Positions 16,149 to 24,659 of a stretch of DNA of 64,000 nt are shown here, piece by piece. Source of the stretch: Natrinema amylolyticus_A (GTDB lineage: Archaea > Halobacteriota > Halobacteria > Halobacteriales > Natrialbaceae); contig NZ_JBHUDI010000004.1 of assembly GCF_042678045.1 (NCBI RefSeq), forward strand, positions 186,001-250,000, read 5' to 3'. Within the stretch, counting starts at the first letter, position 1. Every line of letters starts with the position of its first letter. The position numbers and the translations under genes were made by a program. A model generated the notes under the pieces. The model saw only the letters and a list, made by a program, of their open reading frames with translations. It was not told where the DNA came from and did not search any database.

Positions 16149-18803
16149 CTCCTCGAGTCGCTCCTGTAACTCCTGAACCTTCGAGACGAGTTCGATCGGC
16201 GGCGTCGTGTTCACGTCGATCGACTCGAGGTCCTCGAGGACGGCCTCGGTCTCGGGGTCGAGCGACTGCTCGTCAGCCGCTGTCGGACCGCCGTCGGTCG
16301 ACGCCGACCGAGCCGGGGTCTGTTCCTGTCCCTCCATCTGCATCGTTCCGCTCCCGAGATCGAAGACGGCCTGGACGGGTTCGCTCGAACCGCCACCTTT
16401 GGCCTCGATGGCTTTCTCTTCGCGCAGGCGCGCTAAGACATCCCGGGCGCGGTCGACGACGGGATCGGGCACTCCTGCGAGGTCGGCGACGTGAATCCCG
16501 TAGCTGCGGTCCGTGGGGCCGTCCCGTACTGTCCGGAGGAACGTCACGTCGCCGTCGCGTTCGTCGGCCGCAATGTGGACGTTAGCGACACGGGGAAGGT
16601 TCTCAGCGAGCCCGGTCAGCTCGTGGTAGTGGGTCGCAAAGAGGGTCTTGGCCTGGACTTCGTTGTGCAGATACTCCGTTGCGGCCCACGCGATCGAGAT
16701 CCCGTCGTAGGTCGCGGTCCCGCGGCCGACCTCATCGAGGATGACCAGTGACTCCTCGGTCGCGGTGTGAAGGATGTTCGAGAGTTCGCTCATTTCGACC
16801 ATAAACGTCGAGCGACCCTGTGCCAGTTCGTCAAGCGCACCGACGCGGGTGAAGATGCCGTCGACCAGCCCGATCTCGGCGTCCTTTGCGGGAACGAAAC
16901 TGCCGATCTGGGCCAGCAGGACGATACACGCGACCTGGCGCATGTACGTCGATTTCCCGGACATGTTGGGCCCCGTCACGACGAGGAAGCCCCGATCCTC
17001 GTCCAGCCGCACGTCGTTGGGGACGAACTCTGTCGTCTGCTCGACGACCGGATGACGACCCTGGTCGATCGCTAAGCGATCGCCCCGGTGTAAGTCGGGC
17101 TGAACCCAGCGGTTCTCGGCGGCGTGGGTCGCCAGACTCGCCAGCGCGTCGACGGTCGCCAGCGCCCGGCCGACATCTTGCAGCAGTTCGGCGTGTGCGG
17201 CAACCGACTCACGAAGCTCCTCGAACAGTTCGTACTCGAGGTCGCCGCGTCGTTCCTCGAGTCTGAGGATTTCACGTTCTTTCTCCTCGAGTTCGTCGGT
17301 GGTGAACCGTTTGGAGTTCTTCAGCGTCTTGATCTCTTCGTAGTGGTCGGGGACGCCGTCGGCGGCGGACTTGCCGACCTGGATGTAGTAGCCGTCGGTC
17401 TTGTTGCGGTCGACGGTGACGTGTGAGAGGCCATGCTGGGCTTTCTCGCGGTCAGCGAGGGTATCGAGCCACTCCTTGACCGCCTCGTGGCGCTCGATGA
17501 CCTCGTCGAGTTCGTCGTCGTACCCTCGCTGGAGGAGTTCGCCCTGGGTGACCGTCGATGGCGGATCGTCGGCGATGGCCGCCTCGAGGGTCTCCCGGAG
17601 GTCGGCAGCAGCTTCGCGGTCCGGTCGATCCACGATCCCCGAAAGAGGCGAATCGGCAAGCTCCGGCTTCGACGCGACGATGTCGGCCAGCGCGGGCAAC
17701 ACCGACAGCGTCTCCTGAACCGCGAGCAGGTCCCGCGCGTCGGCGCTCCCGTGGGTCGCTTTCGAGGCGAGTCGCGCCAGATCGTAGGCCTCGCCGAGCG
17801 CGTCCTGGAGCTCGTCGCGAGCCAGCGCCGCCGTCGACAGCGCAGCGACGGATTTCTGGCGCTCCTCGAGCGTTGCGAGCGACCGCCGGGGCCGCTGGAG
17901 CCACTCCTTCAGCAGTCGGCCGCCGGCGCTGGTCTCGGTGTGGTCGATCGTCGCGAACAGCGAGCCGTCGCGCTCGCCCTGCATGGTTTCGGTCAACTCG
18001 AGGTTACGCTGGGTGGTCGCGTCCAGCGTGACGTGGTCGTCGCCGTGGTGGGCCTGGATCCGGGTCATCGAGGCCAGCACGCCCGCGCCGGTGTCCGCGA
18101 CGTACGCGAGGATCGACCCGGCAGCGGCGATGGCCGGCTCGTCGACGGCCAGTCGGTCGACGGTCTCCGTGCCGAACTGTTCGCGCACCTGGTGGGCTGC
18201 CCGTTTCGGTGCGAACGCCTCCGTCTCGTGGAGGGTAAGCGTCGCGTCGCTGCGTTCGCGGACCCGGTTCAGCAGGTCGTCGTCGGTTCGCACGTCGGGT
18301 CCGGGCAGGACCTCGACCGGATCGAACCGGTAGAGTTCTGTCAACGCGTCGTCGGCGTCGTCGGCTTCCGCGACGAGAAAGCGGCCGGTAGTCACGTCCG
18401 CAAAGGCGAGGCCATAGGCGTTTTCGCTCCCACTGACAACCGCCGCGAGATACTGGGCGTCGGCGTCGCTGGTCTCGAGCAAGGTGCCGGGGGTCACGAC
18501 GCGAACGATCTCGCGAGCGTGGCCGGAGTCGGTCTCGTACTGGTCGGCGACGGCGACGCGGTAGCCGCGTTCGACGAGGGCCTTGAGGTAGGGCGTCAGA
18601 TCGTCGATCGGGACGCCGGCCATCGGATACGACGAGCCGTGCGAGGACTTCTGGGAGACTTTGAGATCGAGTTCCTCGCTGACGCGTTCGGCGTCCTCGC
18701 CGAAGAACTCGTAGAAGTCGCCACACTGCATCGCCAGTAGATCGGCGTCGGTCCCCTCTTTGAGGGAGAAAAACTCGCCGACGATCCCCGTCGCCTCGGT
18801 CAT
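16146..18803 (-). CDS. mutS: DNA mismatch repair protein MutS
   Basis: The 885-residue protein carries all MutS marks. The mismatch-reading Phe-x-Glu is in CGDFYEFFGEDA near residue 32. The Walker A loop is TGPNMSGKSTYMRQ and the Walker B region VILDEVGRGTATYDGISIAW, followed by ATHYHELTGL. It detects mismatches as a dimer and recruits MutL, whose gene lies downstream. ATG 18803 is chosen as MTEATGIVGEFF is the conserved beginning; an upstream ATG at 18824 adds seven residues. The stop codon is contributed by the end of an intergenic repeat. A cruciform-like palindrome lies 63-94 bases upstream. Confidence 0.96.
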   Translation of the reverse strand: MTEATGIVGEFFSLKEGTDADLLAMQCGDFYEFFGEDAERVSEELDLKVSQKSSHGSSYPMAGVPIDDLTPYLKALVERGYRVAVADQYETDSGHAREIVRVVTPGTLLETSDADAQYLAAVVSGSENAYGLAFADVTTGRFLVAEADDADDALTELYRFDPVEVLPGPDVRTDDDLLNRVRERSDATLTLHETEAFAPKRAAHQVREQFGTETVDRLAVDEPAIAAAGSILAYVADTGAGVLASMTRIQAHHGDDHVTLDATTQRNLELTETMQGERDGSLFATIDHTETSAGGRLLKEWLQRPRRSLATLEERQKSVAALSTAALARDELQDALGEAYDLARLASKATHGSADARDLLAVQETLSVLPALADIVASKPELADSPLSGIVDRPDREAAADLRETLEAAIADDPPSTVTQGELLQRGYDDELDEVIERHEAVKEWLDTLADREKAQHGLSHVTVDRNKTDGYYIQVGKSAADGVPDHYEEIKTLKNSKRFTTDELEEKEREILRLEERRGDLEYELFEELRESVAAHAELLQDVGRALATVDALASLATHAAENRWVQPDLHRGDRLAIDQGRHPVVEQTTEFVPNDVRLDEDRGFLVVTGPNMSGKSTYMRQVACIVLLAQIGSFVPAKDAEIGLVDGIFTRVGALDELAQGRSTFMVEMSELSNILHTATEESLVILDEVGRGTATYDGISIAWAATEYLHNEVQAKTLFATHYHELTGLAENLPRVANVHIAADERDGDVTFLRTVRDGPTDRSYGIHVADLAGVPDPVVDRARDVLARLREEKAIEAKGGGSSEPVQAVFDLGSGTMQMEGQEQTPARSASTDGGPTAADEQSLDPETEAVLEDLESIDVNTTPPIELVSKVQELQERLEE

Positions 18804-19190
18804 ACTGGATGCGTATCGTTCCATCTCAAAAACCCTGCGGGATCCGCGGTGAAAGTGGTCGCGGCAACGCTGGATCGTGATCGATCACGACAGCGTTCTC
18901 AGGGAGGCCTCTTCGGGTCGAAACTCGCGTCTGAAACCAGCGTCGAAACCGACACCGGACCCGAACACCGCGAGTCGGGCCCGTGCGGTGATGGTTGATC
19001 GGAGCAGAAGACGTCGGGACGTGCTCCGATCGGTGGCGAGGGTTCGGCGATGTCTCGGATGATCGGACGGGTTCGGTGGGGGGGTGGGGGGATGACCGAA
19101 TCCGGCCCGCCTCGCCACGTCGTTCGTTCGAGCCTTCTCAGTATACTTATTGGGTCGTTAAGCCGCGACAACAGACGCCGTGAGTGGGAA
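18804..19190. other. Gene-free spacer with a long palindrome
   Basis: The spacer upstream of mutS has no convincing gene. It contains the perfect 16-bp palindrome TCGTGATCGATCACGA at 18875-18890, flanked by a further inverted pair aacgctg (18866-18872) and cagcgtt (18891-18897). It also has a run of G at about 19078-19091 and a TATA-like cagtatactt at 19139-19148 pointing rightward with no gene after it. Confidence 0.5.
18866..18897. repeat. Extended inverted repeat upstream of mutS
   Basis: The two arms are aacgctg + ga + tcgtgatc and gatcacga + cagcgtt. They are complementary except for two extra bases on the left, giving an almost perfect 15-bp stem without a loop. This could be an operator or cruciform. 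It is not followed by a T-run. Confidence 0.7.
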
Positions 19191-19514
19191 TCAGTACAAC
19201 GTTCCGCCCAGCGGCACGTCGTCGTCCGGCGAGACCAATACGGGATACCCCTCCTCGCTGGGGACGCCGACGGTCAGCGCTTCGGATTTGAATCCCGCGA
19301 TCCGCACCGATCCGAGGTTCGTCGCACACAGTACCTGCCGACCGACGAGCTCTGTGGTGTCGTAGTGGTGGTCCAGTTGTCCGGCTGACTGGATCTCTTC
19401 ATCGCCGAGATCGATCCAGAGTTTCGTCATCTTCGGCTTCTCGGCTTCGAGGAACGGTTCGGCGTCGATCACTTCCCCGACCTCGAGCTCGACATCAAAC
19501 GGACTGTCGACCAT
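19191..19514 (-). CDS. tRNA-binding domain protein (CsaA-like)
   Basis: This 107-residue protein is a stand-alone OB fold of the tRNA-binding (EMAP II/CsaA) type. It has FDVELEVGEVIDAEPF, then PKMTKLWIDLGDEE, a QLDHHY segment, the core strand LVGRQVLCATNLGSVRIAGFKSE and the end VSPDDDVPLGGTLY. CsaA proteins bind tRNA or act as protein-export chaperones; in archaea the role is not settled. Size and motif order match the family throughout. A TATA-like gctaatttt lies about 28 bases before the ATG. Confidence 0.88.
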   Translation of the reverse strand: MVDSPFDVELEVGEVIDAEPFLEAEKPKMTKLWIDLGDEEIQSAGQLDHHYDTTELVGRQVLCATNLGSVRIAGFKSEALTVGVPSEEGYPVLVSPDDDVPLGGTLY

Positions 19515-19577
19515 GCGCCGCGATACCGCACCAACCCAAAATTAGCTATCGGTTCTCACTCTGAGACGTTCGATGGG

Positions 19578-19587
19578 GGTATATACC
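19578..19587 (+). promoter_or_regulatory. TATA box of the USP gene at 19620
   Basis: The palindromic motif ggtatatacc lies about 37 bases before the ATG, implying a leader of roughly ten bases. Confidence 0.5.
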
Positions 19588-19619
19588 GCTCACCGTGGTA
19601 GGATGACAGACTACACCTC

Positions 19620-20390
19620 ATGTCAGCGCCTCGTGATCACCGCGTGCTGATCCCGGTCGACGTTCTCGAGGGGGAGGTCGTTCCTGAAACGATCGTCGAC
19701 GCGTTCGCGTCGATCCCGGTCGTCCTGCTTGGCTATCGCGAACTACCTGACCAGACCGCCCCGGACCAGGCACGCGACCAGTACGGCGATCGCGCGCGGG
19801 CCGAACTCGAGGAACTACGGTCGGTCTTCGAGGACGCCGGCTGTGACGTTACGTCGCGGCTGGCGTTTACCCATGACCGGCTGGAAACGTTCGAACGCGT
19901 CGCCGTCGAGGACGCCTGTGACGCCGTCCTGGTGCTCAACCCGGCACCCGTCCTCGAGACGGTGCTCGTCGCACTCCGGGGCGACGTCAACGTCGAGTAC
20001 ATCGCCCGACTGCTCGCGACGATTCTCACCGGAACGGACCTCGAGCTCACTCTCTTTCACGTCACGCCGGACGACTCGAGTCAAGCGGCGGGGACGGAAC
20101 TGCTCGAGACGGCCCGATCGGAACTGGTCGACGCGGGCGTCGATGCGGATCGGATCGACAGCACGGTCGTCGTCGACGACTCGCCGACGGCGGCGATCGT
20201 CGAGGCGTCAGCCGACCACGACCTTCTGGTCGCCGGCGAGAGCCGCCCGTCGGTCCGTCGGGTTATCTTCCGGGATCGGGCCAAACGGCTGGCGCGACGG
20301 ACGGTCGATCCGGTGCTCGTGATTCGCGGGGAGTATCTCGAGGGCGAGACCACGTCCAACGGGGACTCGGCACCCGACGAGGACGGCTAA
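19620..20390 (+). CDS. Universal stress protein-like, two-half protein
   Basis: This 256-residue protein consists of two UspA-like halves. The first, RVLIPVDVLEGEVVPETIVD, lacks the usual glycine-rich ATP loop. The second is better preserved (LTLFHVTPDD, then HDLLVAGESRPSVRRVIF, then VDPVLVIRGEYLEG). It is a clear paralogue of the gene at 22387: both share a VTVLGYHVLPEQTPPDQAR-like segment (here VVLLGYRELPDQTAPDQAR) and the partial ATP site. In haloarchaea such proteins often accompany amino-acid or cation transporters. It is a single gene, converging on the LOV kinase. Confidence 0.85.
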   Translation: MSAPRDHRVLIPVDVLEGEVVPETIVDAFASIPVVLLGYRELPDQTAPDQARDQYGDRARAELEELRSVFEDAGCDVTSRLAFTHDRLETFERVAVEDACDAVLVLNPAPVLETVLVALRGDVNVEYIARLLATILTGTDLELTLFHVTPDDSSQAAGTELLETARSELVDAGVDADRIDSTVVVDDSPTAAIVEASADHDLLVAGESRPSVRRVIFRDRAKRLARRTVDPVLVIRGEYLEGETTSNGDSAPDEDG

Positions 20391-20513
20391 CTGGTCGGTC
20401 GGTCATCGACGGGTCGGTCTCCCGATATGGCCCGGGAGACAGCCGAGCGCGGGACGTCAGCAGTGACAGGAATCCGTACGAGACTGTCGGCCACTCGCGT
20501 TCTCCGGGGTGGG

Positions 20514-22304
20514 TCACTCGCCGGTCGGCAGTTCGACGACGAAGACTGCCCCTCGGGGATCGTTGTCCTCGACCCGGACGCTGCCGCCGTAGGTGTCGAC
20601 GAGCGTCTCTACGAGGTAGAGGCCGAGCCCCGTCCCGGCGCTGTCTCCGCCTTTCGTTCCCTTTCCGAAGATCTCGTCTTTCTGCTCGTCGGAGACGCCC
20701 GGCCCGTCGTCGGCGACACGAACGACGACGCTCTCGTCGCGCTCGGTCGCGGCGACTACGACGGAGGGTACCTCCCGATCGTTGTGTTGGACGGCGTTTG
20801 TCAACAGGTTCCGAAAAACCGAGTGGAGCATATCGTCGGCAACGACCGTCGTCCGCGGGATCGTCCCCTCGACGGTGACCGCGGCGGCCGCGTACTCGGA
20901 ACGTACCCGCTCGAGTTCGCTCTCGAGGGTGCGTCGGAGATCGACGCGTGCCAGGTTTTCGTCCGTCGAGAGCATCACGTCGGACATGTCGCGTGCCGTC
21001 TGTGTCAACTCGACGGCGTGACCGGCGCTTTCACGGATCGTCGCGAGATATTCGCGGCCCGCATCGTCGACATGGTCGTGGAGGAAGTCCGCGGAGGCGG
21101 TGACGAGCTGGAGGTCGTTGCGGATGTCGTGGCGCAGCATCTGGTTCAACACGTCGAGGTCGTCACGCTGGTCTTTCAGCCGCTGCTCGTAGCGCTTTCG
21201 CTCCGTGATGTCCTGGACTGCCTTGTGGACGTGTTCGGCTCCCGAGTCGTCCGTCGAGAGGGAGGCCGTGATCACCACGTCGATCGACTCCCCGTCGAGC
21301 GGCTCGAGTGTCACTTCGCGTTTGACGGAGGGGACGTCGGTGTCCCGGAGCGTCTCGACGAGGTCAGCACGTACCTCCGGGTTCGCGTAGAAGTCGGCGA
21401 CACGATACTCGTGAAGCTGATCGACGGAGTCGACACCTAACAGCGAGGCGAGCGCCGGATTGGCGTACTCGAAGGTTCCGTCGGGCGTGGGTTCAGTCCG
21501 AAACACGCCGCTGGGAACGGTCTCCAAGAGGTGATCGGCGAGTTCTAACGCCTGTCGACTCTCGACCCGTTCGGTAACGTCTTCCTGGAAGCCGACGTAG
21601 TTCGTCACCGTCCCCTCGTCGTCGCGAATCGGGGCGATCGTCACGCGGTTCCAGAACTCGATGCCGTCACTGCGATAGTTCTTGAGCTCGACGGTGACCG
21701 GCCGCTCGGCCGCGATCGCCTCACGCATCTCGTCGACCGGCTCGGCCCGCGTCTCCGGCCCCTGCAGGAATCGACAGTTTCGTCCGATGGCCCCGGCAGC
21801 CGAATAGCCGGTGATCTCTTCGAACATCTCGTTGATATAGATCATCGGGTTGTCCGCCTGATGGGGATCGCTGATCGTGATCCCGATCGGAGCGGCGTCG
21901 ACTGCCCGCGATTTCAACTCGCAGTCGAGGTCGTCGTCTTGCGACCGGTCTGTCTCGTCGGTTGCCCCCGTGAGTCGCGCGAGAACGTGGTCGTCGCCGT
22001 CGATCGAGATCGGCGACACGCACACGTCGAACGGCACGATCTCGTCCGAGCCGGTGCGTATCAGCCACGTCCTGGTTGCGACGTCGTCTCGATCGAGTGC
22101 TGGCACGGGATCGGGTTCTGGCCCCCGAACCTCGTCGATGAGCGCCGTCACGTCACGGTCGAGGAGAGCCTCGCGCTCACGGTCGACGAGCTCACAGACC
22201 CGTCGGTTACACTCGCGGATCCGTTCCGTGTCCGGATCGATGATCACGAGCCCGTCGGGAGCCTCGTCGAACACCGTTTCGTATGCCGACGTCGCCAGAC
22301 GCAT
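20514..22304 (-). CDS. LOV/PAS sensor histidine kinase
   Basis: This 596-residue soluble kinase has PAS 1 at about residues 5-115, a LOV domain at about 134-245, PAS 3 at about 255-370, a dimerisation helix with the phospho-acceptor His392 (NQMLRHDIRNDLQL), and a HATPase at 490-590 (NLLTNAVQHND, VADDGPGV, GTGLGLYLVETLV). The LOV segment contains GRNCRFLQGPET with Cys177, the flavin-adduct cysteine. It also has the flavin contacts NPMIYINEMF, VELKNYRSDG and YVGFQEDVTER. It should therefore sense blue light or redox state. No response regulator is adjacent. The start at 22304 begins directly with PAS 1. Confidence 0.9.
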   Translation of the reverse strand: MRLATSAYETVFDEAPDGLVIIDPDTERIRECNRRVCELVDREREALLDRDVTALIDEVRGPEPDPVPALDRDDVATRTWLIRTGSDEIVPFDVCVSPISIDGDDHVLARLTGATDETDRSQDDDLDCELKSRAVDAAPIGITISDPHQADNPMIYINEMFEEITGYSAAGAIGRNCRFLQGPETRAEPVDEMREAIAAERPVTVELKNYRSDGIEFWNRVTIAPIRDDEGTVTNYVGFQEDVTERVESRQALELADHLLETVPSGVFRTEPTPDGTFEYANPALASLLGVDSVDQLHEYRVADFYANPEVRADLVETLRDTDVPSVKREVTLEPLDGESIDVVITASLSTDDSGAEHVHKAVQDITERKRYEQRLKDQRDDLDVLNQMLRHDIRNDLQLVTASADFLHDHVDDAGREYLATIRESAGHAVELTQTARDMSDVMLSTDENLARVDLRRTLESELERVRSEYAAAAVTVEGTIPRTTVVADDMLHSVFRNLLTNAVQHNDREVPSVVVAATERDESVVVRVADDGPGVSDEQKDEIFGKGTKGGDSAGTGLGLYLVETLVDTYGGSVRVEDNDPRGAVFVVELPTGE

Positions 22305-22371
22305 GCCGAGGGGAATGGACGCACTCGAGTTAACCGTTGTGCGTCTCGTCCCCGGCCGGGAATCGACACCC

Positions 22372-22389
22372 TGAGACGGACTCCTGTCA
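22372..22389. repeat. Half copy of the 85-bp repeat end
   Basis: TGAGACGGACTCCTGTCA resembles the terminal arm of the 85-bp elements (compare 36128). No second arm is visible to the right. The stop codon of the USP gene (22387-22389) lies within this arm. Confidence 0.4.
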
Positions 22390-23139
22390 GTCGGGACGCG
22401 AGGGCCGGTCGGCGGAATCGTCTGCCGGTCGCTTCCGGGTGGTCGCCGCGTCGTCGTGGTGCCTGCGGACGACGAGCACCGGTCCGACCGACTCAGTAGC
22501 GACGCGTTCGGCGTCCTCGCCGAAGAGAAACGACCGGAGCGACGGAGCCCGTTCGCCCATGACGATGGCGTCGTGGCCGGCCGCGGTGTCGACGAGCGCC
22601 TCGAACGGCGGCTCGTCGACCGCGAGTTCGGTCTCCACCTCGATTCCGTACTCGGAAAGGGTTGTCGCGGCGGACGCGAGCGATTCTCGGCCACTGGATT
22701 CGTCGTCGGTCGCGAGAAAGAGCGTGACGTCGATCTCGCGGTCGCCGACCAGTTCCGTGACGAAGCTTGTGATCCGGTCGACGGCGACATCACCGGTCAA
22801 CGTCACGAGGAGGCGATCGACCGGCCCGATCGTGCCGGTGATAGCGTAGGCGTCGGCGGCCGTCTCGTCGGCGATCCGGTCGATCGTTTGCTCCCGGTCG
22901 TGGGTGAACACGAGGCGGTGATCTGCGCTGCCGCCGGCTGCTTCGAACGCGTCCTCGAGATCGACGAGCGCTTCGGTGGCTCTGTCCTCGTATTGCAGTC
23001 GCGCCTGATCCGGCGGCGTCTGTTCCGGCAGGACGTGATAGCCGAGCACGGTCACGTCCATCGTCGCGAGCAGTGTCGGGAGACCGGTCGAGACCGATTC
23101 GCCCTCGAGGATCGCCAGCGGAACGAGGACGCGGGTCAT
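22387..23139 (-). CDS. Universal stress protein coupled to amino-acid permease
   Basis: The 250-residue protein has two UspA-like halves and is paralogous to the one at 19620 (shared VLGYHVLPEQTPPDQARLQYEDRA). The second half ends AAGHDAIVMGERAPSLRSFLFG and SVGPVLVVRRH. Its ATG overlaps the stop of the permease gene by four bases (ATGA), so the two are translationally coupled. USP proteins commonly bind AMP or ATP and modulate a partner transporter, which is the likely role here. A tail rich in Arg and Asp (about residues 228-250) is poorly conserved and may reflect a repeat arm at the 3' end. Confidence 0.87.
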   Translation of the reverse strand: MTRVLVPLAILEGESVSTGLPTLLATMDVTVLGYHVLPEQTPPDQARLQYEDRATEALVDLEDAFEAAGGSADHRLVFTHDREQTIDRIADETAADAYAITGTIGPVDRLLVTLTGDVAVDRITSFVTELVGDREIDVTLFLATDDESSGRESLASAATTLSEYGIEVETELAVDEPPFEALVDTAAGHDAIVMGERAPSLRSFLFGEDAERVATESVGPVLVVRRHHDDAATTRKRPADDSADRPSRPD

Positions 23140-24554
23140 TGGATTCCCCCCTTGAGGGTTACGTCGCGGGCATAGTAGGCGTACCACCCGGCGGTCGCGA
23201 TCATGATCGCGATGCCGATGAGCTGTGACGTGCGTTGCATGAAGCCGATCAGGGCGAAACTGGCGAGTGCGCCGAGTGCCGGGACGACGGGATAGCCGGG
23301 GACCCGGAAGTCGGGATCGTACCACTCCGGTTCGTCGCGGCGCAGTGCGAGCAGGGCCACGCAGATCAGCCCGTACATGACCAGGTGCAGGAACGAGGCG
23401 ACCTCCGCGAGCAGTTCCACGCGACCGGTCGCGACCAGCACGAGGATCGGCCCGCCGGCCATCCCCAGCGCGACGTGTGGTGTGCCGTATCGCAGGTTGA
23501 TGTGGCTCGCTCGCCGCGGTAACAGGGCGTCTTTCGAGACCGCGTAGATGGCTCGAGACGTGCTGAGGACCGATGCGTTCGCACTCGACATGGTCGCAAG
23601 CAGCCCACCGAACACGATCGCGACCGCACCGGCTGCACCGAGGTAGTGGCGGCCGACCTCGACCATGGCCGTCTCGCCGAGTTCCGCGAGTCGGTCGCCT
23701 CCGAACGCGCTCGTCGCGACGAAGATCGTCGTCACGTAGAGGACGCCGACGATGAGGACGGAGCCGACCATCGCCAGCGGCAGGTTCCGTCCGGGGTCTT
23801 TCATCTCCCCGGCGACGGTCGCGACCTGTGCGAAGCCCAGATACGAGGTGAACACGAGCGCCGCGGTCGTCAACACCGGCATCGCGCCGAACGGCGCGAA
23901 CTGCTCGGGCGCGGACGGCTCGCCGATGAGCCCCACCGCGTTGAGGCCGCCGTACCCGAGAAAGACGGCCAGTATCGAGAGCAACAACGCGACGATCCCG
24001 TTCTGGAGCTTCGCCGCGTTTTCCGTCCCAGTGATATTCAACACGGTAAAGGCCGCTCCGAACAGTAACGCCAGCGGGATGACGAGTCCGTCGCTGACCG
24101 CGACGCCGAGTTCCGCGAGCGTGTCGACGGCGTAGTAGCCGAAGCCGACGAGATAAAACGCCGTCGCGAACACCAGCCCGAACCACAGCGACAGCCCGAC
24201 GACGGTCCCGGCGAGCGTGCCCAGTCCGCGGGAGATGTAGTAGTAGCCGCCCCCGCTTTTCGGCATCGCCGTCGCGAGTTCGGAGGCCGGCAGCGCGACC
24301 AGCAGGGCGACGATCGCGCCGATCGCGAACGACCCCGCCGCGGCGGGCCCGGCCCGGCCGGCCGCCAGCCCCGGGAACACGAAGATCCCGGCCCCGATCA
24401 TCGTCCCGATCCCGATGGCGAGACCACCAGTGAGCCCGAGCGTCCGCTCGAGTTCGGCGTCGTCGGTGATCGTCGCCTCGTCGGTCTCGATCGTCGGCTC
24501 GAGCTGTGGTGACTCTCCCTCGATGTTCGCCCCACCGACCGACGGATCACTCAT
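23136..24554 (-). CDS. APC family amino-acid permease
   Basis: This 472-residue protein has a hydrophilic acidic N-terminus of about 35 residues, then 12 membrane helices. The APC signature GLTGGLAIGIGTMIGAGIFVFPG forms helix 1 with the unwound GxG substrate site, and PKSGGGYYYISRGLG follows helix 2. Such carriers import amino acids or polyamines. The downstream gene is a USP joined by an ATGA overlap, an arrangement well known in haloarchaea in which the USP is a soluble regulator of the carrier. A TATA box (24577-24584) lies 26 bases before the start. Confidence 0.93.
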   Translation of the reverse strand: MSDPSVGGANIEGESPQLEPTIETDEATITDDAELERTLGLTGGLAIGIGTMIGAGIFVFPGLAAGRAGPAAAGSFAIGAIVALLVALPASELATAMPKSGGGYYYISRGLGTLAGTVVGLSLWFGLVFATAFYLVGFGYYAVDTLAELGVAVSDGLVIPLALLFGAAFTVLNITGTENAAKLQNGIVALLLSILAVFLGYGGLNAVGLIGEPSAPEQFAPFGAMPVLTTAALVFTSYLGFAQVATVAGEMKDPGRNLPLAMVGSVLIVGVLYVTTIFVATSAFGGDRLAELGETAMVEVGRHYLGAAGAVAIVFGGLLATMSSANASVLSTSRAIYAVSKDALLPRRASHINLRYGTPHVALGMAGGPILVLVATGRVELLAEVASFLHLVMYGLICVALLALRRDEPEWYDPDFRVPGYPVVPALGALASFALIGFMQRTSQLIGIAIMIATAGWYAYYARDVTLKGGIQ

Positions 24555-24576
24555 ACCGAGGGCGTCTCGCGCCTGC

Positions 24577-24584
24577 CGTATAGC
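24577..24584 (-). promoter_or_regulatory. TATA box of the permease-USP operon
   Basis: Minus-strand gctatacg is centred 26 bases before ATG 24554, so the operon message is probably leaderless. Confidence 0.5.
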
Positions 24585-24659
24585 TCTACTGTCGATTTTG
24601 GGGCACTGAACATGTCGCCGCCATCCACGAGTGACCCGGTCCCGTCCGACTGCCGGCCG

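Noticed and set aside
19139..19170. TATA-like cagtatactt as promoter of a small RNA
   Set aside because: No structured RNA or conserved sequence follows, and the only downstream gene is convergent; the motif could be chance.
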